Shown here: positions 59,873 to 64,000 of the stretch, piece by piece | How the letters are laid out: each line of letters opens with the position of its first letter | Position numbering within the stretch: the first letter of the stretch is position 1 | From: G963678095 sp963678095 | Lineage (GTDB): Bacteria > Bacillota > Negativicutes > Selenomonadales > Selenomonadaceae | Direction of reading: 5' to 3' | DNA length: 64,000 bases | NCBI GenBank assembly: GCA_963678095.2 | Contig: OY782746.1 | Location: 248,001-312,000, forward strand | Notes under the pieces: model-generated | Told to the model about the DNA's origin: nothing | Databases searched by the model: none | What the model saw: the letters and a program-made list of their open reading frames with translations, nothing else | Translations under genes and position numbers: made by a program

Positions 59873-60703
59873 TTACTTCGCCTCCTGCTGCTTCAACATT
59901 TCGATTGCTCGCCGGGCCATTGCCGCCTGCGGATTTTCCGGATGGCCCCCACCGTTTGGAGATTTAGGACCAAGCTTTCGCTGTTCTTCCTCATACCGGT
60001 CAATAACCCATGTGAGAATGGCTCTGTAATCGCTCTTGTACTTTTTCCCGTTGGCCCCCTTGTAGTTGTCCAGAATCTCAATACAGCGATTTACTGCGGT
60101 TTGCGTTCCCAAACGCTCGTTGTCCACGAGTGACTGATATTCGTCATTGGTCATGGCCACAAATTCTGCGTATTGGTGCTTTTGAACCGTCGGAGTTTCA
60201 AGCCGTTTGGATTTGGTCAATTTCCGTTTGGGGGATTTAGGGGGTATATCTATTTCTAACTCTTTCTCTATATCTATCTCTTTCTCTATCTCTGTGTTAC
60301 CAATTGTTACAGGTGCGTTACATTGTAACGATTTTTCCTTTTCTCGATGCCGACGAACCCTTATTGCGCTTGCAGTTTCAGACCCTAGGCTTTCACGAGC
60401 TTGTGGTAAAGAATATTCGTTTTCTTCTACCCTTTCGATGAATCCGTATTTTTCGAGAAAGAGAAGTGTGACTTCGACATTTTTAGGATCTTCGTCAATT
60501 TCCAAGGCCAATTCTTCGGAGAAAGTATCTTCAATTCCATCGAAATATATTTTCCCGTTGTCTTTTAGGCTCAGAAGCTGCATTTTGAGATAAATTATGG
60601 TGTAAGTATCTCCGCCAGCGATCCGACGGAGTTTTTTGATTTCCTTCTGGTTAAAAAAATCATTTTTGAGTTTCAGCCAATAAAATTTTTTATTGTCACT
60701 CAC
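59873..60703 (-). CDS. Replisome organizer (DnaD-like) with internal origin candidate
   Basis: The 276-residue protein begins KKFYWLKLKNDFFNQKEIKKLRRIAGGDTYTIIYLKM (residues 5-41), the N-terminal winged-helix signature of Firmicutes phage replisome organizers. A low-complexity Glu/Ile/Asp section (about 138-152) is followed by a DnaB2/DnaD-like C-terminal domain (YKSDYRAILTWVIDRYEEE). The DNA encoding the variable middle contains phased GTTAC repeats (60296-60329). The first codon is GTG. Confidence 0.85.
   Translation of the reverse strand: MSDNKKFYWLKLKNDFFNQKEIKKLRRIAGGDTYTIIYLKMQLLSLKDNGKIYFDGIEDTFSEELALEIDEDPKNVEVTLLFLEKYGFIERVEENEYSLPQARESLGSETASAIRVRRHREKEKSLQCNAPVTIGNTEIEKEIDIEKELEIDIPPKSPKRKLTKSKRLETPTVQKHQYAEFVAMTNDEYQSLVDNERLGTQTAVNRCIEILDNYKGANGKKYKSDYRAILTWVIDRYEEEQRKLGPKSPNGGGHPENPQAAMARRAIEMLKQQEAK
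60246..60329. other. Candidate prophage replication origin
   Basis: GTTAC occurs at 60296, 60306 and 60317, with an inverted GTAAC at 60325; the last two form CGTTACA-A-TGTAACG. Spacing of 10-11 bases puts the repeats on one face of the helix. Next to them lies a 48-base pyrimidine tract (60246-60293). In many Firmicutes phages and in lambda the origin lies inside the initiator gene, as here. Confidence 0.55.
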
Positions 60704-60813
60704 CGTATCACCACCCTAACGTCAATCAATTGCCATGCCGCCTGCAGCCTCACAAGGTCAATCTTCGCTTTGGCTCGTGGCATATCGCGAAGGACCAGGA
60801 AGAATCGAACCAT
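60700..60813 (-). CDS. Small phage protein (37 aa) upstream of the replisome organizer
   Basis: A strong GGAGG lies 11 bases before the ATG at 60813. The frame encodes a basic, hydrophobic peptide (VRFFLVLRDMPRAKAKIDL) and its stop overlaps the GTG of the next gene (GTGA). It may mainly couple translation; function unknown. Confidence 0.5.
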   Translation of the reverse strand: MVRFFLVLRDMPRAKAKIDLVRLQAAWQLIDVRVVIR

Positions 60814-60844
60814 ATTCAACCTGTCCTCCTGCGATAATGTAACC

Positions 60845-61711
60845 TTAAATCTTGGTCTCGACATGTTCCGGCGGCAAAATTTCGCCAGTTTCGGGATCTA
60901 CTTCAACCGGTACAGGTTCGGGCGCCGGTTCTTCCTGCGGTTCATCTTCTACCGTGGCTGCGATTGCATCGATGGGTTCATCATGCGTTTTATTGTCGAT
61001 ATAGTTATAGCTGCCATCCGGATTAATAACGGCCTGGTCTGCTGCCAGGGCTTTTTCCATCCCCATCATTTCAATGCTCATAATGCCATATTTTGAGATC
61101 AGCAACTTTAAGACGGTTTTACTGGCCATAGCAGAGAAGTTGCTGGCCCACAAGTTACCGTATGCCTTGCTGTATTTACGGCCATGCGCTTCAAGTTCCG
61201 CGACTGTCATATAGAGATATTTCTCAAACCCGTTGATTAGCTTAAAATATGCCATATAGCCAACAATGGTATCACTGACTTTTTCACCGCGGCTGATTTC
61301 GCCGGTAAAACAATCGATTTCTTGTATCTGTCCCTCATATACGGGGCAAACATTCACGGTTTTATACTGACCGGTACGCATGGCCAACTGGATATAACCC
61401 TTATAGCCCATCTGATACTGCGCTTGCATTACGCCTTTGTTGCGATATGGCACGATATAGGCAAAGCCTAAATTCGGATTAATGGGAAGGTCCAGCGTTG
61501 CCGCCGTCATAGCTGCGGAAAGTACCGTTTGAGGATTGCATTCCTGCAGCTTAGGATTCGCATTGGTTAGGCTCAGCAGGCTTGAAATAAAGCCCGCTGA
61601 TTTCTTGCCCAGGATATATTCAAAACGCTGCTTCACGGTGTTGTTATTGAGCATGTTGTGAAGTGTTGGTGCTGCTGGTTTTTTATTGGCTACTGCTGTA
61701 TTATTTGTCAT
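60845..61711 (-). CDS. recT: RecT single-strand annealing protein
   Basis: This 288-residue recombinase matches RecT: QRFEYILGKKSAGFISSLLSL, NPQTVLSAAMTAATLDLPINPNLGFAYIVPY (about 60-90), and MGYKGYIQLAMRTGQYKTVN. It anneals complementary strands during phage replication and recombination. DUF1351 lies upstream, but no RecE/YqaJ exonuclease gene is found next to it. Confidence 0.95.
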   Translation of the reverse strand: MTNNTAVANKKPAAPTLHNMLNNNTVKQRFEYILGKKSAGFISSLLSLTNANPKLQECNPQTVLSAAMTAATLDLPINPNLGFAYIVPYRNKGVMQAQYQMGYKGYIQLAMRTGQYKTVNVCPVYEGQIQEIDCFTGEISRGEKVSDTIVGYMAYFKLINGFEKYLYMTVAELEAHGRKYSKAYGNLWASNFSAMASKTVLKLLISKYGIMSIEMMGMEKALAADQAVINPDGSYNYIDNKTHDEPIDAIAATVEDEPQEEPAPEPVPVEVDPETGEILPPEHVETKI

Positions 61712-61958
61712 TTTTCTTTACCTCCGGTCTATCAAACCAAGTTGCATATGTTCCATCTTGGAATAGCGCTATTGCATCACCGCTTTTATCAAACAATCCA
61801 TATCCCAGTATTATTCCGTCCGGCAACTCCGTACTAAGATCTCTTATTTCCGCAATCTCCCGAGGTTCGCCAGATTCTGCACATTTTTGCCCAACTTTAA
61901 AAATCTCAACGTCCTTTGGGCCATAAACAAGAAGTGCATTTATTTTTCCGAATGCCAT
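61701..61958 (-). CDS. Small phage protein between DUF1351 and recT
   Basis: The 85-residue protein is acidic with strand-rich sequence (NALLVYGPKDVEIF, GIILGYGLFDKSGDAIALFQDG). It overlaps the recT start by 11 bases. No family recognised. Confidence 0.6.
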   Translation of the reverse strand: MAFGKINALLVYGPKDVEIFKVGQKCAESGEPREIAEIRDLSTELPDGIILGYGLFDKSGDAIALFQDGTYATWFDRPEVKKNDK

Positions 61959-61960
61959 GA

Positions 61961-62848
61961 TTATTTAACCTCGCTTTCAACGATCTCATACCGAATATCC
62001 CTTAGCTGTTCCTTGAGATATGACAACCGGCTTTCCGGCAAATTCTTGATACTGATCGTCACATCGAAAATTCTTTGTGCCGGTGTATCGTTGACTTTCT
62101 TCGGCGGTTCCGGAGCAACCGGAGCAACAACCGGTGCAACCGTTTCCATCATGCGCTTCTCTACGTCAGCACGTTTCTGAGCGACTGCTTTTATGATTTG
62201 CGGTAAATCCGTAAGCTGTGCAGCTTTCGTTGCATACGCACAATCCTGCACGGTAATCGGAGTATTCAGTCCGAATAAATCAGAGGTAGTCTGGCATAGC
62301 ATTTCGATCTGCTGCTGTCTGAGTGCATCCATTTCCTTTTGCCGGTCCTCAAGATTCTGCTGCTGCAAAATCTGTTCAAGCCGTTCCTGCATTTCCTTGG
62401 CAACCGCGCCTTTCTTGGCAGTGCGGTTCGTCCATTCTGCCAGAACGCTGAAATAAAAGAAGTATTCATCCCGTAGCCCAATGGATATGGCGATTTCCTT
62501 CGCTGTTTCGTTTAGCCGTACCCTTTCAGCATTTACCCGCTCAAGCTCATATTTTTTGAGCTGGTCACTGAGGGGAAGTTCCGCATCTGCGATAATATCC
62601 TGGATAGACTTGATCTCCATTTCAAACACCTTGAGCGGCTTTTCATACTCAGCTTTCGTAGTTTTTCTGAATTTATCTACCTGCCGCCGAATTGTGGCAA
62701 GAACCTTCTGCGTCTTTTCCATATCTTTGAGATTATCTTCCGTGACAACGAGCCCGCTGAATTTGCTGATATATTCCGTGACGTTCTTACGGATGTCGTC
62801 GATATTCCACTCGATACGCCCGATTTGATTTGATACTTGTAAATCCAT
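61961..62848 (-). CDS. DUF1351 family protein
   Basis: The 295-residue protein begins with WNIDDIRKNVTEYISKFSGLVVTEDNLKDMEKTQKVLATIRRQVDKFRK across residues 14-62, the pattern of DUF1351, and is largely coiled coil (about 60-185). These proteins are encoded next to RecT in many Firmicutes phages and probably take part in recombination. AGGTAG lies close upstream of the ATG. Confidence 0.88.
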   Translation of the reverse strand: MDLQVSNQIGRIEWNIDDIRKNVTEYISKFSGLVVTEDNLKDMEKTQKVLATIRRQVDKFRKTTKAEYEKPLKVFEMEIKSIQDIIADAELPLSDQLKKYELERVNAERVRLNETAKEIAISIGLRDEYFFYFSVLAEWTNRTAKKGAVAKEMQERLEQILQQQNLEDRQKEMDALRQQQIEMLCQTTSDLFGLNTPITVQDCAYATKAAQLTDLPQIIKAVAQKRADVEKRMMETVAPVVAPVAPEPPKKVNDTPAQRIFDVTISIKNLPESRLSYLKEQLRDIRYEIVESEVK

Positions 62849-63133
62849 TTATGCTACCTCCCAAAATTTTGCGTTTATTTCGTCGATCTCAGCCTGCAGA
62901 TCGGCGATTTCTTCTTTGATTGCCGCCATGAGGTGCAGGGCCATTACTTTATAAAGTCTGCGACCGCCGGCGGATATCGTGTGATTGTAGATTGCATCGC
63001 CCACAGATATGAGCATTTCGTCCGTGCCAGTATCGATAAGGGCGTTTTCTTCGAGGATCTGTAAATCTTCTTTGAGGGCGTTGAGCTTGTGGATAATCGC
63101 TACGCTGCGATCCAGCTTTTCATCAATGCTCAT
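62849..63133 (-). CDS. Helical early phage protein
   Basis: From the ATG at 63133 (94 residues) the protein is helical with a coiled-coil-like end (IKEEIADLQAEIDEINAKF). The start overlaps the stop of the upstream small gene as ATGA, which argues against the longer frame from 63151. Function unknown. Confidence 0.62.
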   Translation of the reverse strand: MSIDEKLDRSVAIIHKLNALKEDLQILEENALIDTGTDEMLISVGDAIYNHTISAGGRRLYKVMALHLMAAIKEEIADLQAEIDEINAKFWEVA

Positions 63134-63225
63134 AAAATCACCGCCAGACATGCTATCCCAGCTAATAAAAAGGCTGTGCTGACTATCTCCCAGCCGTAAT
63201 CTGTCAGCGGAATTCTTTTAAACAT
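63130..63225 (-). CDS. Tiny membrane peptide (31 aa)
   Basis: GAGAGGGG lies 10 bases before the ATG. The frame reads MFKRIPLTDYGWEIVSTAFL and ends in a hydrophobic helix. Its stop couples to the next gene (ATGA). Possible leader or membrane peptide. Confidence 0.45.
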   Translation of the reverse strand: MFKRIPLTDYGWEIVSTAFLLAGIACLAVIL

Positions 63226-63302
63226 AAAAGGATTGCCCCTCTCTTTGTGATTTTGCGAAGCTCTGATACTTTCACGAGGCGACAAATTCCGTAACGCTTC
63301 AT
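63204..63302 (-). CDS. Small basic phage peptide (32 aa)
   Basis: GGAGG lies 9 bases before the ATG at 63302. The product is basic (MKRYGICRLVKVSELRKITK). It overlaps the next tiny gene by 22 bases in another frame. A real gene is suggested by the ribosome site; function unknown. Confidence 0.45.
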   Translation of the reverse strand: MKRYGICRLVKVSELRKITKRGAILLCLKEFR

Positions 63303-63356
63303 TTGCTTTTTCCTCCGATCGTGATATAATTTGCTTATAATATATTTGTTATGCAC

Positions 63357-63677
63357 CTAAATCCGTGTGAGCGCCAACTCATGCGGATTTTTTCTTTTTG
63401 CGAGTTCCACCGCATCTACTCTGAGTTTTATCAACTCCGGCTTATTCAGTACCTTTGCCAGTGCCACCGCGGATTCTATCTGAGGGATACCATAACCGCC
63501 TTCCCATCGCTTCAATGAATCATAGGATATGATCTGGATATCTTTACTGCTGAGCAGATTAACCTTTACGTATAACTGCTGCAGGGTCCATCCTCGTTCT
63601 TGCCTAACTGTTTTTAAAAACATGCCGAAGGGTTTATATTTTTGGCGATTCGTGCAATGCTTTACAGTGCAATTCAT
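63357..63677 (-). CDS. XRE-type HTH protein
   Basis: The 106-residue protein contains an HTH_3-like core (FLKTVRQERGWTLQQLYVKVNLLSSKDIQIISYDSLKRWEGG, about residues 20-61). It may be a Cro-like or antirepressor-type regulator at the start of the early operon. GGGGGTGA precedes the ATG. It has an N-terminal extension with two Cys (MNCTVKHCTNRQK). Confidence 0.75.
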   Translation of the reverse strand: MNCTVKHCTNRQKYKPFGMFLKTVRQERGWTLQQLYVKVNLLSSKDIQIISYDSLKRWEGGYGIPQIESAVALAKVLNKPELIKLRVDAVELAKRKNPHELALTRI

Positions 63678-63761
63678 TAACCTTCACCCCCTTTCATAAG
63701 AGGTATAATATCAGTGAGGACATCCTCACCCTTTCAGCCTGCCGTTGCGCGGGCTATCTTT

Positions 63762-63938
63762 TTATACCGACAATCTTTCCATAAAATATCTACGCGGAAC
63801 ACGGCCGGAAATGATTATTTTATTTTTAGCCTCCAGTTCGTCGTTTAATTTTTTCATGATTTTGTAGGCTTTTGATTGTGAGCATCCTAAAATCTCCACG
63901 ATCTCGCCAACTTTCATGAATCTTTCCATAGTCTCCAT
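63762..63938 (-). CDS. Small HTH/excisionase-like DNA-binding protein (58 aa)
   Basis: The frame reads MKVGEIVEILGCSQSKAYKI after a short leader and ends GRVPRRYFMERLSV. It matches a common Firmicutes phage family of excisionase-like winged HTH proteins (MKVxEVxxILGxSxSxAYKIIKKLNxEL...GRVPRxYFxER). Xis-like or early transcription control is likely. GAAAGGATG lies upstream. It is the first minus-strand gene after the operator at 63976-63997. Confidence 0.75.
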   Translation of the reverse strand: METMERFMKVGEIVEILGCSQSKAYKIMKKLNDELEAKNKIIISGRVPRRYFMERLSV

Positions 63939-63972
63939 GGTTTATTCACATCCTTTCAAATTTTTCTTGTGA

Positions 63973-63997
63973 TATAATCAACTCGAAGGAGTTGATT
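63973..63997. promoter_or_regulatory. Operator-like inverted repeat next to TATAAT at the regulatory edge
   Basis: AATCAACTC (63976-63984) and GAGTTGATT (63989-63997) form a perfect 9-bp inverted repeat with a GAAG centre. TATAAT (63973-63978, plus strand) overlaps its left arm. This looks like a repressor-controlled promoter of the lysogeny/lysis switch; the cognate repressor lies outside the window. Confidence 0.5.
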
Positions 63998-64000
63998 TGA

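Larger units (their letters stand above)
26340..64000 (-). mobile_element. Large prophage with podovirus-type virion genes (right end outside window)
   Basis: More than 37 kb of contiguous phage genes run right to left: regulators, recombination and replication, late regulator, terminase, portal, capsid, tail tube, ejection proteins, fibre and lysis. Tail sheath, tape measure and baseplate genes are absent, and T7 gp11/gp12/gp13/gp14-like proteins are present, so the virion should have a short tail. The integrase and CI-type repressor are expected beyond 64,000. The virion genes appear intact, with no obvious decay. Confidence 0.93.

Noticed and set aside
26340..64000. Integrase, main repressor and tRNA-type attachment site
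   Set aside because: None could be found in this window; they are expected right of 64,000, so no feature was called.
1..64000. rRNA, tRNA or insertion-sequence elements
   Set aside because: No cloverleaf-like or rRNA-like sequence and no transposase were recognised while reading both strands; a tRNAscan run would be decisive.

Overview
The window looks like Firmicutes chromosome, most likely a diderm member of the Negativicutes (Sporomusa/Selenomonas relatives), carrying most of one large prophage. A T-box tyrosyl-tRNA synthetase leader, mannose-type PTS genes, strong GGAGG ribosome sites and Firmicutes-type phage replication genes point to Firmicutes. The diderm assignment is an inference, resting on general protein flavour and on phage virion genes of a type usual in hosts with an outer membrane. 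No rRNA or tRNA gene was seen.

Host region (1-26,340), all genes on the minus strand. A truncated AcoR-type GAF protein lies at the left edge. Next is a nine-gene locus (8,800 down to 1,200) that reads as a complete N-acetylgalactosamine/galactosamine pathway: GntR regulator, AgaS isomerase, PTS EIIB-EIIC-EIID-EIIA, N-acetyl-sugar-6-phosphate deacetylase, tagatose-bisphosphate aldolase and a PfkB-type sugar-phosphate kinase. Palindromic operators flank the regulator. Then come tyrS with a Tyr T-box, a TetR regulator, an AT-rich DUF2971 gene, a zinc-ribbon protein, a MarR regulator with a lysophospholipase-like hydrolase, a metallo-beta-lactamase-fold hydrolase, FliB flagellin methylase, an LDH-family dehydrogenase, a beta-carbonic anhydrase, a Cache-HAMP-GGDEF cyclase, a Ca-type P-ATPase, TspO, a Cof-type HAD phosphatase, and a sugar-binding protein preceded by the C-terminal stump of a LuxR-type response regulator.

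Prophage (about 26,340 to beyond 64,000), nearly all on the minus strand, so it reads from right to left. The early module (64.0-55 kb) has an HTH/excisionase-like protein, an XRE protein, DUF1351, RecT, a DnaD-like replisome organizer with an internal iteron cluster, a helicase loader, a PAPS-reductase-like protein, YopX, a MazG-like protein, SSB and a Hjc-like nuclease, plus many tiny overlapping genes. An ArpU/RinA-like late regulator lies at 54 kb. A moron-like island at 52.8-53.8 kb holds one plus-strand gene with a near-consensus promoter. The late module (52.7-28.4 kb) has terminase, portal, scaffold, capsid, cement protein, T7 gp11/gp12-like tail tube proteins, gp13/gp14-like proteins, a 716-aa virion protein with a cysteine-peptidase-like domain, a 2,385-aa polyvalent ejection-type protein and a T7-type tail fibre. 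The lysis cassette (28.4-26.5 kb) has a holin, an amidase, a small tail-anchored protein and a membrane-anchored periplasmic protein that could be a spanin. The integrase and main repressor are not in the window.

The most interesting parts are the podovirus virion module (BPP-1/T7-like) joined to Firmicutes replication genes, the polyvalent protein with two HExxH motifs and a barnase/colicin-E5-like nuclease domain, the candidate diderm lysis cassette, and the antisense moron.
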